64,000 nt of DNA from Reinekea blandensis MED297 (GCF_000153185.1 NZ_CH724152.1:477116-541115); one strand, 5' to 3'; counted from the first letter of the stretch, positions 29,309-36,291 are shown. Numbers and translations: made by a program. Notes: generated by a model not told the origin, from the sequence alone.

Positions 29309-29391
29309 GGGGTGTCCTTCTAGGGTGCGAATGAAACATAAAAGTATACGAGTTGAGCTACGTGTGGAATGCCCGGTTTAGGCGAACCGAT

Positions 29392-29817
29392 TCAGTACTG
29401 AGACGCGTACTCAATGATCGCCTTGGCAGGTAGTACGTTATTTGAGCGCAGGATTAACCTCCCGGATGATGAATACAAATGCACTGAAAAATCCCCATCA
29501 GACAGTAACGATTGTGCACCATCAGCATCGATATAATATCCATCTTTATCCGGCTGCCCATGCGCCAACGCCGAGACGTAGATAAGCTGATGGCTTTCAG
29601 CATCGACAGTCTCCAAAACGGCCCATTGGTCGATGTACGACTGGATGCTTTCATCGGAGGCGACAACGATGACCGTCGTCAGGTTCATCTCAGTTCGATA
29701 GTCCTGCGATAGTTCGGACGAGAGTGTGCTCAGGTTATATCGGTTATCGCCTTGTGCGATCTCCACTGCGTGCACAAGCGGCAAGCAAAAAAGGAGTATT
29801 AGAGTGAGTTGTCGCAT
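29392..29817 (-). CDS. Secreted protein, DUF4174-like
   Basis: 141 residues. A clear signal peptide (MRQLTLILLFCLPLVHA) precedes a mature domain. The C-terminal segment (DFSVHLYSSSGRLILRSNNVLPAKAIIEYA) resembles the end of DUF4174 proteins, which have a thioredoxin-like arrangement without the CxxC. The match is from memory and moderate. The protein should be periplasmic. Confidence 0.65.
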   Translation of the reverse strand: MRQLTLILLFCLPLVHAVEIAQGDNRYNLSTLSSELSQDYRTEMNLTTVIVVASDESIQSYIDQWAVLETVDAESHQLIYVSALAHGQPDKDGYYIDADGAQSLLSDGDFSVHLYSSSGRLILRSNNVLPAKAIIEYASQY

Positions 29818-29930
29818 CGTCCCTCGTATGTTCCTGATGATGTTTTTGGGTTAGGCCGGAGGCTCAGTTCAATAGCAGCTGACTACAGCGTTATTAAAAG
29901 CATACTCGCAGCCCTAGCATGGCTTTAGCT

Positions 29931-30173
29931 TCAGGGTCTCCCCCAAGGGGAGTCGTTCGAAAACGTTGAAATATACAGCTTTTCGACTTTGTCTCTTGCC
30001 CATTGAGTCTTTCGTAAGAATTTCAACGAAGACTTAATGGACGGGTCACTCTTAAAGCAGTTAATGTCGATTCTCTGAGCGAGTCCGCTCCATCCGTAGT
30101 GTGCCACCAAACTCGTTACAATCTTTTCGAGTGTGAGGCCGTGTAATGGGTTGTTGGGTTGCTGATCGCTCAT
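29931..30173 (-). CDS. VF530-family protein (DUF2132)
   Basis: 80 residues. [22 protein letters not shown] and the [23 protein letters not shown] segment are characteristic of VF530, a small all-helical family described as DNA-binding. VF530 genes are widespread in marine gammaproteobacteria. Its start-proximal side carries an attC-like site, so it is probably the last cassette of the array. Its 3' side has no recognisable attC. Confidence 0.88.
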   Translation of the reverse strand: MSDQQPNNPLHGLTLEKIVTSLVAHYGWSGLAQRIDINCFKSDPSIKSSLKFLRKTQWARDKVEKLYISTFSNDSPWGRP

Positions 30174-30218
30174 TATTAGAGATTCACCTTTATAAGTACC
30201 GAGAATTTTTGTTCATAA

Positions 30219-30306
30219 GGTTAACGGATTGGGCAGGGCAACGGTATTGAAATGGCATAATGTTCGTGGTGAGTACGGTGCTTTTAACCATAGTCGCTTG
30301 TTACGT
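30219..30306 (-). repeat. attC-like site (GNAT / VF530 junction)
   Basis: On the minus strand it runs from ACGTAACAAGCG to CCGTTAACC. The GNAT stop codon lies inside the first core. The inner arms pair only partially, so it is a degenerate or weak attC. Confidence 0.55.
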
Positions 30307-30693
30307 AGTTACCACAGTGCCATTTTCGACCTCTTTTTTCACTTTCCAGCCCTGTTTTGTATACAACTGTGGAATGTCTGTAAGTGCATAAAGCATTGGC
30401 GAAACGCTCACCGCGAGGTCAACGAGCTTAGAAGCGATACCCTTACCCCGAAACTCAGGTAGAACATAAAGGGCATTTAACCAAATAACCTCATCATTGC
30501 CATCTGGCTCCAAAAATGAGGTAAACGAGGCACCGCCAATAACCCTACCTTCATGCAGAACCGCAATTGGCCTGGGAATAGGCAACCCAGACCGACACTT
30601 TTCGAATACGCTTAAGTCGTTCCATTCTGAGTTTAATAACCGCAATAACTGTTCAGCTTCGCCTGACTCAAACTCTATTTGAACGATTTTCAT
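30301..30693 (-). CDS. GNAT-family N-acetyltransferase (cassette)
   Basis: 130 residues. The acetyl-CoA-binding motif is LYVLPEFRGKGIASKLVDLA (RGKGIA fits the R/Q-x-x-G-x-G/A pattern), followed by the usual C-terminal LYTKQGWK. The start is placed at the ATG at 30693; an upstream extension of 23 codons runs through the neighbouring attC and is unlikely to be translated. It acetylates an unknown small molecule or protein. Acetyltransferases are frequent integron cargo. Confidence 0.85.
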   Translation of the reverse strand: MKIVQIEFESGEAEQLLRLLNSEWNDLSVFEKCRSGLPIPRPIAVLHEGRVIGGASFTSFLEPDGNDEVIWLNALYVLPEFRGKGIASKLVDLAVSVSPMLYALTDIPQLYTKQGWKVKKEVENGTVVTT

Positions 30694-30707
30694 AAGTAGT
30701 AAGTGCC

Positions 30708-30771
30708 GATTAGAGCATTCGTTTGTAGCAATGGCCGGTCTTTCCGCTGCCATTGCCTGCAATTGTTATGG
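30708..30771 (-). repeat. attC-like site (DUF1801 / GNAT junction)
   Basis: A perfect 8-bp inverted repeat, GCAATGGC (30728-30735) and GCCATTGC (30749-30756), is flanked by the core GTTATG (30765-30770). The distal core is degenerate (GATTAGAGC at 30708). Confidence 0.65.
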
Positions 30772-30777
30772 GGTAGG

Positions 30778-31140
30778 TTAACCACGGACTTGAGCGTTCC
30801 TAAACTTAACCATTTCAATGATTAATTGTTTTGGCAAGGGTTTGTTTAATGGGAACTGGATAGAGCCTTTCGCATACTTGAATTCACTCAGCCGTTCTTG
30901 AAAGGCCTCAATGGTATCCGGATGGGGATAAAACCCAATATGCTTTGCATAGCCTGCAATCATGATTTGTTGTTCGCGCTTGCCACCTTCGATTAACGCA
31001 AATGCGGGTATCTTGTAATTCATATGCTCAGAAACGTGAGGGGCTGCTTCCCAAATATATTCTCGGATTTCTGATAATGCTTCAGATGTCTTTTGTGGTT
31101 GATTCGCGATATAGGCATCGACTTCACTTGATCTTTCCAT
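30778..31140 (-). CDS. DUF1801 / YdhG-like protein (cassette)
   Basis: 120 residues. SSEVDAYIANQPQKTSEALSEIREYI followed by HMNYKIPAFALI, GGKREQQIMIAGYAKHIGFYPHP and GSIQFPLNKPLPKQLI are typical of the small DUF1801 (YdhG, 'iron chaperone'-like) proteins. The ATG at 31140 gives the family length. A longer open frame to 31251 is translated attC sequence. The function is unproven. Confidence 0.88.
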   Translation of the reverse strand: MERSSEVDAYIANQPQKTSEALSEIREYIWEAAPHVSEHMNYKIPAFALIEGGKREQQIMIAGYAKHIGFYPHPDTIEAFQERLSEFKYAKGSIQFPLNKPLPKQLIIEMVKFRNAQVRG

Positions 31141-31172
31141 TGTATTTGACTCTATTACTTTCTTGTAACGTT

Positions 31173-31263
31173 CTTGCGCTGGCGCGAACGATAGCCAGTC
31201 GAAGGCCCGCCTGCGATAGCGGGTTAATAAAAGCGGGCATGTTTCAGCCACGTCTTGTTAAGA
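31173..31263 (-). repeat. attC-like site (31.3-kb gene / DUF1801 junction)
   Basis: The minus strand begins TCTTAACAAGACG and ends GAACGTTACAA. Inner arms GCCCGC (31206-31211) and GCGGGC (31233-31238) are perfect, and a second pair CCCGC/GCGGG nests within. The stop codon of the upstream cassette gene lies in the first core. Confidence 0.7.
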
Positions 31264-31650
31264 TTCGGGGTGCTCGGGCAAATCTACGACAACGGTTTTT
31301 TCCCCACAAACACTGCAACTTTTATGAATACTAAACTTAAACTCAAACAAATATGAGAAGTACTTCGAAAACTTAGCTCCGCCCCAAAATATGAGATAAA
31401 GAAACAGCCCTACACTAAGTACTGCATCAAGAGCTTCTCCAATAAAATCGAACCAGTTGTTAGCGCCTATTTCAGCGGCATGAAATGCGGGTACAAGTGA
31501 AACCCGAGTATTTTCAATCACGAAGCTTACGATCAAGAAAAAAATCAAAAAGATAATCCCAAATACTATGGAACCACCAACAGCATCTGCTGGGTTAATC
31601 CAAAACCTAATCTTTCGTTTAAGCTTATTATTGCAGTTATTACATTTCAT
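31258..31650 (-). CDS. Two-TM protein with split zinc-ribbon cysteines (cassette)
   Basis: 130 residues. It starts MKCNNCNNKLKRK and has a CxxC near each end (CNNC at 3-6, CSVC near 111-114). Between them are two hydrophobic segments (about 27-47 and 75-93). The cysteine pairs could form one zinc ribbon on the cytoplasmic face of a two-helix hairpin. The start lies right beside an attC core with no visible ribosome-binding site. I do not recognise the family. Confidence 0.75.
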   Translation of the reverse strand: MKCNNCNNKLKRKIRFWINPADAVGGSIVFGIIFLIFFLIVSFVIENTRVSLVPAFHAAEIGANNWFDFIGEALDAVLSVGLFLYLIFWGGAKFSKYFSYLFEFKFSIHKSCSVCGEKTVVVDLPEHPES

Positions 31651-31654
31651 AGAA

Positions 31655-31745
31655 TCTTAACATTTTTGTTTTGCGGCGAGGTTACGAGTCCAAAGCCCGC
31701 CGAGTTACCGGTTTTGCGCGCTGACCCAACAATTTCTTGTTAAGT
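31655..31745 (-). repeat. attC-like site (32.0-kb gene / 31.6-kb gene junction)
   Basis: The cores are ACTTAAC (minus strand, matching the RYYYAAC consensus) and GTTAAGA. The outer arms share TAACA...TTGTT pairing, while the inner arms are weaker. The stop codon of the upstream cassette gene is inside the first core. Confidence 0.65.
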
Positions 31746-32075
31746 ACCAAATCGCCGAATTATAGATTTGCAGTTTTCTAAAGTGCATTCTTTAGCCCAA
31801 GTGGTTGCCCGCTCAATATCAGGCTGATGTTTTTCTAGCGCAGATTTAGACCAGTGAATCCTCACTGGACCCACAGGTAAATGATCTACTTCTGACATAA
31901 CACCAGTGAACGCAGCGAAGTCCTCGTCTCTGTCTTCTAAGCCAACTGCAAAACGAAGCTCACTTAGAAGTAACGCACCTTCTAGGTAATCCAGAGTACC
32001 ATCCAGCATCTTCGAAGCAACTTCGACAGACTCCAACCTTTTCTTCTGTATGTATTCTTCCCGGGACATCGTCAT
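31740..32075 (-). CDS. Small protein, possibly DUF2489 (cassette)
   Basis: 111 residues, soluble. Recognisable stretches are SREEYIQKKRLESVEVASKMLDG, EDRDEDFAAFTGVMSEVDHLPVGP and VRIHWSKSALEKHQPDIERA. The pattern resembles DUF2489-type proteins as I remember them, which have no known function. The ATG at 32075 lies six bases from the attC core. A start two codons further in is equally possible. Confidence 0.75.
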   Translation of the reverse strand: MTMSREEYIQKKRLESVEVASKMLDGTLDYLEGALLLSELRFAVGLEDRDEDFAAFTGVMSEVDHLPVGPVRIHWSKSALEKHQPDIERATTWAKECTLENCKSIIRRFGT

Positions 32076-32081
32076 AAAAGT

Positions 32082-32153
32082 ACTTAACACCCGCAGCACA
32101 GGACAACTTGAAGCGCAGCGGAAAGTTGGTCCGAGTGACTGCGTTTGTTATGA
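32082..32153 (-). repeat. attC site (32.8-kb gene / 32.0-kb gene junction)
   Basis: A 72-bp site with cores GTTAAGT (minus strand, perfect GTTRRRY) and TCATAAC. The inner arms GGACAACTT (32101-32109) and AAGTTGGTCC (32123-32132) pair with one extra base on one strand. The outer GCAG/CTGC arms pair too. Unpaired single bases of this kind direct strand choice in attC recombination. Confidence 0.85.
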
Positions 32154-32157
32154 ATAT

Positions 32158-32820
32158 TTAGTCTTCACTTTCGTCTAGCATTGTATGAAGAACCGCTTCT
32201 AGATCCTCCGGAGTAACAACTTCAGCATCTTCTTCTAGTACTGATAGCACAGCATCATGAATACTAACTGCTGTTGGTGACATACCCTCAACCATATCCT
32301 TTAACCTGACGAGTTCTAAGTTGTGCTCGTTTAACTTTTCTTCAAAGAATTCGATAACCTCAGGATTAACTGAACTACTATGCTCAAGGTGGTGTGTAAA
32401 GTTAGCGATTGATGATGCGATATCATCGATTCTGTCGACAGAAGAAGAATGCTGTTCCTTAATGGAACTCACCTCTTTGCTAAGTTCGGCTACATTTTCT
32501 AAAAGTTTTTTTATGAGGGAGCTCTGTTTTTCTAGTTGATTTTCTAACGAAGAAACGGCGCTCCCTAATTCTTTTACTTCAGCCCTGTATTTTTTGCTTT
32601 GTTCTCGCTCTTCTTGCGCTTCTTCACGCCTCTCTTTAAGTTCAGCTCGGATATCCTTTATTTCTGATTCAAACCTGCTATTCGTTTGCCCTAAAGCTTC
32701 ATTCGATTTTTTTAGGCCATCAATACTGCCTTGAAATACCTTATAAATTCCGACAGACGCAATGACAAACAACACTACGCCGGGTCCATACGCGGTAAGC
32801 ACATCTATTATTGGTTGCAT
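32158..32820 (-). CDS. Membrane-anchored coiled-coil protein (cassette)
   Basis: 220 residues. A single N-terminal TM segment (about 12-30, GPGVVLFVIASVGIYKVF) is followed by a long charged heptad-rich helix (about 35-150). The C-terminal tail is acidic. The overall shape resembles small membrane-tethered coiled-coil proteins such as those in phage or stress systems, but no specific family is recognised. An SD-like GGAGAT (the complement of 32825-32830) lies about 4 bases upstream of the ATG. Confidence 0.75.
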   Translation of the reverse strand: MQPIIDVLTAYGPGVVLFVIASVGIYKVFQGSIDGLKKSNEALGQTNSRFESEIKDIRAELKERREEAQEEREQSKKYRAEVKELGSAVSSLENQLEKQSSLIKKLLENVAELSKEVSSIKEQHSSSVDRIDDIASSIANFTHHLEHSSSVNPEVIEFFEEKLNEHNLELVRLKDMVEGMSPTAVSIHDAVLSVLEEDAEVVTPEDLEAVLHTMLDESED

Positions 32821-32845
32821 ATCGATCTCCTTTGCTTGAATTTAT

Positions 32846-32929
32846 TCATAACGCCGCTAGCACGCGCGGCTTTGTAGTGAAGGCGAAGCCGCAACGGAAA
32901 AGCCGTCGCCGTGCCTGGCCTTGTTAAAC
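32846..32929 (-). repeat. attC site (33.2-kb gene / 32.8-kb gene junction)
   Basis: The cores are GTTTAAC and GTTATGA (minus strand). The inner arms CACGCGCGGCTTT (32860-32872) and AAAGCCGTCGCCGTG (32899-32913) pair throughout except for two extra bases on one strand. This is one of the clearest attC sites in the array. Confidence 0.88.
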
Positions 32930-32935
32930 GTTGCC

Positions 32936-33268
32936 CTAGCCCTTGGCATTACTGGCATACTCAATAGCCAGAAGCATAAGAATCTTCAGCGCGAAATCGC
33001 CTACCTGTCTCTGGTAAGCCTGAAGCGAAGTAGACAAACTGGCTTTAAGCTCAGAAACATCTCTTTCACTTATGCTGGCAGGAATCGGCGCATCGAGTCC
33101 CTGCGCCACAACTGTTTTAGACTCTTTGATGAGCGGCATTATAGCTGAGACTGTTTGCGCTACTGTTTCTTCTGAAAAACCCCTTTCTGTAAGGGACTCC
33201 CGCAGCGCGTTTTCTATTTCAAGGTCATTCCGTATTTCCCGACTAGGGAATTCAACAATCTTGCTCAT
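32936..33268 (-). CDS. Hypothetical protein (cassette)
   Basis: 110 residues, predominantly helical, starting MSKIVEFPSREIRNDLEIE. The C-terminal part (DFALKILMLLAIEYASNAKG) is a hydrophobic helix. I see no catalytic or binding motif. The ATG at 33268 lies ten bases from the attC core, as is usual for cassettes; the frame is open for nine more codons into the attC. Confidence 0.7.
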   Translation of the reverse strand: MSKIVEFPSREIRNDLEIENALRESLTERGFSEETVAQTVSAIMPLIKESKTVVAQGLDAPIPASISERDVSELKASLSTSLQAYQRQVGDFALKILMLLAIEYASNAKG

Positions 33269-33277
33269 ATAGATACC

Positions 33278-33358
33278 GTTTAACGCCGCCAACACAGGCG
33301 AGTGTCAGCGAGTCCAGCCTGCGCTTTTTGCGGGCGATTGTGCTTGGCTTTGTTAGGT
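33278..33358 (-). repeat. attC site (33.7-kb gene / 33.2-kb gene junction)
   Basis: Both cores fit the consensus on the minus strand: ACCTAAC (RYYYAAC) and GTTAAAC (GTTRRRY). The arms GCCAA-CACA and TGTG-C-TTGGC pair with one extra base on one strand. The stop codon of the upstream cassette gene lies in the first core. Confidence 0.9.
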
Positions 33359-33775
33359 GATTTCAACGTGCAGCCGCCACTCTGGTGAATTACTTGAGTA
33401 GTTTTCCTTTTCTGAGTATTCACTAATATAGCTATAGCCTTCTCCTCGACCTGCAAGATCATTTAGAAACTCTTGCAGGCTAGATAGAACACAGTTGCTT
33501 CCATAGATTCTTAAGATATCTCTATTATTCCAATCATCCATTGAGAAGTAGTCATTCGTTTTATTTTGGAGAGAGGTAAAAAGCTCTTCTTCTGTCTCAT
33601 CTCGAATGATCTCAATTGATATATCAGACTCTGATAGCATCAAAGTCGGGTTTTTAGAGCTAATAGCTTTGCCGACAAAATCTGCAAATTGATTATATTC
33701 CTCTGGCTTTGCGTACAAAACCAGATCATCAATTAGTCCATTTGAGCGGAACATTTGTCGAGCCTCGATTCTCAC
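33353..33775 (-). CDS. Hypothetical acidic protein, possibly immunity-like (cassette)
   Basis: 140 residues, acidic. The C-terminal half (ILRIYGSNCVLSSLQEFLNDLAGRGEGYSY, then PEWRLHVEIT) has the strand-helix-strand pattern seen in small immunity proteins such as Imm32; this is a weak, remembered resemblance. I keep the GTG start at 33775 because AGGTGA, within the adjacent core site, lies seven bases upstream. An ATG seven codons in is the alternative. Confidence 0.7.
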   Translation of the reverse strand: MRIEARQMFRSNGLIDDLVLYAKPEEYNQFADFVGKAISSKNPTLMLSESDISIEIIRDETEEELFTSLQNKTNDYFSMDDWNNRDILRIYGSNCVLSSLQEFLNDLAGRGEGYSYISEYSEKENYSSNSPEWRLHVEIT

Positions 33776-33784
33776 TATTTATTC

Positions 33785-33893
33785 ACCTAACAGTTTATTA
33801 CTCGGCTACCGCCGATATATCCCTGCGCCGCGTATGCAAGGAATGGATTTGTACCCTACGGCGCTCTAAGTCTCTAATGTAGAGGCGTTGCGA
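33785..33893 (-). repeat. Degenerate attC (or attI-like) end of the array
   Basis: A perfect core GTTAGGT (minus strand of 33785-33791) sits just upstream of the first cassette gene. GCGCCG (33825-33830) can pair with CGGCGC (33859-33864). The far core is poor (GTTGCGA at 33887). It could be a decayed attC or the remains of the attI platform. Confidence 0.5.
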
Positions 33894-33941
33894 ATTGCTT
33901 GTCAATTTCACAAGCATGATATTTAAGCGCGAGCCGAAGTA

Positions 33942-34106
33942 TTACGGACTTTGCTGCGCCTGTAACGCCCAGAAATCGGGGGGAGTAATAAGTTGTTCCT
34001 GATAGCTGTTCGCCGGTTTCCAGTTAAATAAGCTCGCGCACAAGTATTCGGGATATTTCCGGATAAACCAACGCAAAACGACGGCAACCACTAATAAAAC
34101 GCGCAC
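33942..34106 (-). CDS. Possible small ORF or gene remnant beside the array
   Basis: A 54-codon ORF (GTG at 34106) starts with a hydrophobic segment (VLLVVAVVLRWFI) and then RKYPEYLCASLFNWK and SYQEQLITPPDFWALQ. It occupies part of the ~600-bp stretch between the first cassette and the SQR gene, where I see no other coding sequence and no integrase fragment. It may be a truncated membrane protein; coding is uncertain. Confidence 0.3.
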   Translation of the reverse strand: MRVLLVVAVVLRWFIRKYPEYLCASLFNWKPANSYQEQLITPPDFWALQAQQSP

Positions 34107-34320
34107 TTCACCGCTGGCTGTACCCGCTTGGTTACAACAAACCTCGTTTTGAAAAACATGACCTTGTGTTGTTCTTGCAAGACAGGCATCTGTCTTCAGG
34201 AGGCTTGGATATTGTTAGATCTGCATGCTGTTCCTGGTTGGTGGGACTGTCCCCTCTTTAAGTTCTCGAGTTGCCAGGCCTCTTAGACCAACGTCTAGTT
34301 TGCGTTTTTTAAAATATATA

Positions 34321-34334
34321 TTAGATTTATCTAA
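34321..34334. promoter_or_regulatory. BigR/ArsR-type operator-like inverted repeat
   Basis: TTAGAT-TT-ATCTAA is a perfect 6-bp inverted repeat with a 2-bp spacer, in an AT-rich promoter region 46 bp upstream of the sulfide:quinone oxidoreductase fusion. AT-rich repeats of this type are bound by BigR/SqrR ArsR-family persulfide sensors that control such genes. A 10-bp palindrome ATGAATTCAT (34345-34354) lies just downstream. No ArsR gene is in the window. Confidence 0.5.
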
Positions 34335-34379
34335 ATAAGAATTAATGAATTCATACACAGATACATAACCGAGGTGACT

Positions 34380-36050
34380 ATGGATATCCGCCAGATAAAT
34401 GAGCTGTTCAGTGTCTCTGGCCAGCTGCAGGCAGACGATGTTGCCGTGCTGGCCAAAAACGGCATTCAAACGCTGATTATTAACCGGCCCGATGGTGAAG
34501 GGGCCGATCAGGTGTCTCATGACGAAATCCGGGTGCTTGCCGAACAACACGGCATGTCGGTGCATTACTTACCGGTGATTTCCGGTGCGGTCAAAGACGA
34601 AGAGGCGACGCAGTTTAAAGAGCTGCTGAAGTCGTCCGCGCAACCCATCCATGCCTATTGCCGGACCGGGATGCGTTCGGTCACGTTGTGGGCGCTGGCT
34701 CAGTCGCAAGACGGCGTGGGTTTTGAGTCCATTCAAAATGCGGTGGCGCGGTCCGGGTATGACATTTCCGGGTTGGCCGGTCGGCTGACCGGTCTGGCCC
34801 GCAGCGATGCTCACACTCCGAGTTACGATGTGGTCATCGTCGGGGCCGGTGCCGCGGGCATTGCAACCGCCAGCAGTATCCAAAAGCGCGACAGCCGGTT
34901 GAGCATTGCGCTGATCGATCCGGCTGAGTATCACTATTACCAGCCCGGCTGGACGTTGGTCGGGGCAGGCGTGTTTAAACCCGAGAAAACCCGACGATCC
35001 ATGGGCTCGTTGATTCCCAAAGGCGTCGATTGGATTAAATCGGCCGTTGCTCAGTTTGAACCCGAAAAAGACCAGGTATTGTTGGAAGGCTGTCGTCCGG
35101 TGAAATACCGTCGGCTGGTGGTCGCGGCCGGTTTGAAGTTGAACTGGGACGGCATCGAAGGGCTGTCGGAAACCCTGGGTAAAAACGGTGTCACCTCGAA
35201 CTATCGGTTCGACCTGGCGCCCTATACCTGGCAGATGGTTCGCCAGCTTCAGGATGGACGGGCGGTGTTTACCCAACCGCCCATGCCAATCAAATGCGCG
35301 GGCGCACCGCAGAAAGTGATGTACCTGTCGGCCGACCATTGGCGTAAGCAAGGGCGCTTGGGTGCCATGGACATTCAGTTTTTTAATACCGGACCGGGTC
35401 TGTTTGGTGTGGCCGACTATGTCCCGGCGTTGATGGATTACGTGAAAACCTATGGCATCTCGCTGAACTTTCAGCATCAGTTAGTGAAGGTGGACGGCGA
35501 CGCGAAAAAAGCCTGGTTCAAACAGGTGGGTGATCAGGCACGGGATGAACTGGTAGAGGTAGGTTTCGACATGCTGCACGTCACGCCGCCACAACAGGCC
35601 CCCGATTTTATCCGCAGCAGTCCGCTGGCTGACGACGCTGGTTGGGTCGATGTGGATCAGTACTCGTTGCAGCATAAACGCTATGACAACATCTATGGCG
35701 TGGGCGATGTGATGAACGCGCCGAACGCCAAAACCGCCGCGGCCGCGCGCATGCAGGCGCCGGTGGTGGCGCACAATCTGGTGGAATCGCTGCATGAAGG
35801 CCGCCAGGTCAGTCAGTACAACGGTTACGGCAGCTGCCCATTAACCGTTGAGCGCGGCAAGATCGTTCTCGCCGAGTTTGGTTACGGCGGTAAGTTGTTG
35901 CCAAGCTTCCCGAAATGGATGGTCAATGGGCTCAAGCCAACCCGAGCCGCCTGGATTCTGAAAGAACGGCTGCTGCCGGAAATCTACTGGTCGCTGATGC
36001 TCAAAGGGCATGAATGGATGATTGAGCCGTCTCTGGAAGACGTCCGTTAA
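34380..36050 (+). CDS. Phosphatase-like (BLH) / sulfide:quinone oxidoreductase fusion
   Basis: 556 residues. The N-terminal ~110 residues form a dual-specificity-phosphatase-like (DUF442/BLH) domain with the P-loop AYCRTGMRS. From about 120 on it is an FAD/NAD(P) oxidoreductase of the sulfide:quinone reductase group (DVVIVGAGAAGIATASSI, AEYHYYQPGWTLVGAG, MPIKCAGAPQKVMYL, YGVGDVMNAPNAKTAAAA). The expected role is oxidation of sulfide to persulfide at the membrane with quinone as acceptor. The ATG at 34380 has GAGG five bases upstream. It is followed by a terminator, then the cyd genes. Confidence 0.9.
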   Translation: MDIRQINELFSVSGQLQADDVAVLAKNGIQTLIINRPDGEGADQVSHDEIRVLAEQHGMSVHYLPVISGAVKDEEATQFKELLKSSAQPIHAYCRTGMRSVTLWALAQSQDGVGFESIQNAVARSGYDISGLAGRLTGLARSDAHTPSYDVVIVGAGAAGIATASSIQKRDSRLSIALIDPAEYHYYQPGWTLVGAGVFKPEKTRRSMGSLIPKGVDWIKSAVAQFEPEKDQVLLEGCRPVKYRRLVVAAGLKLNWDGIEGLSETLGKNGVTSNYRFDLAPYTWQMVRQLQDGRAVFTQPPMPIKCAGAPQKVMYLSADHWRKQGRLGAMDIQFFNTGPGLFGVADYVPALMDYVKTYGISLNFQHQLVKVDGDAKKAWFKQVGDQARDELVEVGFDMLHVTPPQQAPDFIRSSPLADDAGWVDVDQYSLQHKRYDNIYGVGDVMNAPNAKTAAAARMQAPVVAHNLVESLHEGRQVSQYNGYGSCPLTVERGKIVLAEFGYGGKLLPSFPKWMVNGLKPTRAAWILKERLLPEIYWSLMLKGHEWMIEPSLEDVR

Positions 36051-36074
36051 CAAACACCAACCATTTGGCTAACT

Positions 36075-36103
36075 AAAAACCGCACTCAACAGTGCGGTTT
36101 TTT
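36075..36103 (+). terminator. Intrinsic terminator after the SQR fusion gene
   Basis: ACCGCACT (36079-36086) pairs with AGTGCGGT (36091-36098) around CAAC, flanked by A and T runs, so it may work in both directions. Confidence 0.9.
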
Positions 36104-36210
36104 CGTTTTGGGGCCGGACAAATCGCGCGGAAAGGGTTGGTTAGATCAATTAAAAATTAAATGGGTATTTTATTTACACTTTTACAACAGTTTTGTAGGC
36201 TGAATCGGGT

Positions 36211-36234
36211 ATGATTTGATCTATAGCAAATCAT
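36211..36234. promoter_or_regulatory. FNR/ANR-type operator upstream of cydA
   Basis: TTGATCTATAGCAA (36216-36229) matches the FNR consensus TTGAT-N4-ATCAA with one mismatch. It is nested in a longer inverted repeat, ATGATTTG...CAAATCAT. Its centre is about 42 bases upstream of the start predicted from the TAGAAT at 36253-36258. That is the class II position used by FNR to activate transcription. Confidence 0.65.
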
Positions 36235-36252
36235 GCTAAGCATATACCTAAT

Positions 36253-36258
36253 TAGAAT
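36253..36258 (+). promoter_or_regulatory. -10 element of the cydA promoter
   Basis: TAGAAT is correctly spaced from the FNR-like box for a class II activated promoter, with a predicted start near 36265, about 27 bases before the cydA ATG. No good -35 is needed or seen. Confidence 0.55.
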
Positions 36259-36291
36259 AACAAGCGCACTCAGGCTGGGAAGGAGACGTTC

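Larger units (their letters stand above)
30219..33893 (-). mobile_element. Integron-type cassette array without integrase (CALIN)
   Basis: At least seven short genes, all on the minus strand, are each separated by 60-115 bp containing an attC-like recombination site. Read on the minus strand, most sites open with TAACAA or TAACAATT and several close with GCGTTA or GGTGTTA before the next start. In several the stop codon lies inside the core site. Inner arms form imperfect inverted repeats with unpaired bases, the hallmark of attC folding. Base composition is visibly more AT-rich than the flanks. No intI gene is found here or next to either end, hence the CALIN label. Confidence 0.85.

Noticed and set aside
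29818-29930. Another attC site (GTTAGGC at 29849 and TAATAAC near 29893)
   Set aside because: Core orientation and order are wrong for the array and no inner inverted repeat was found.
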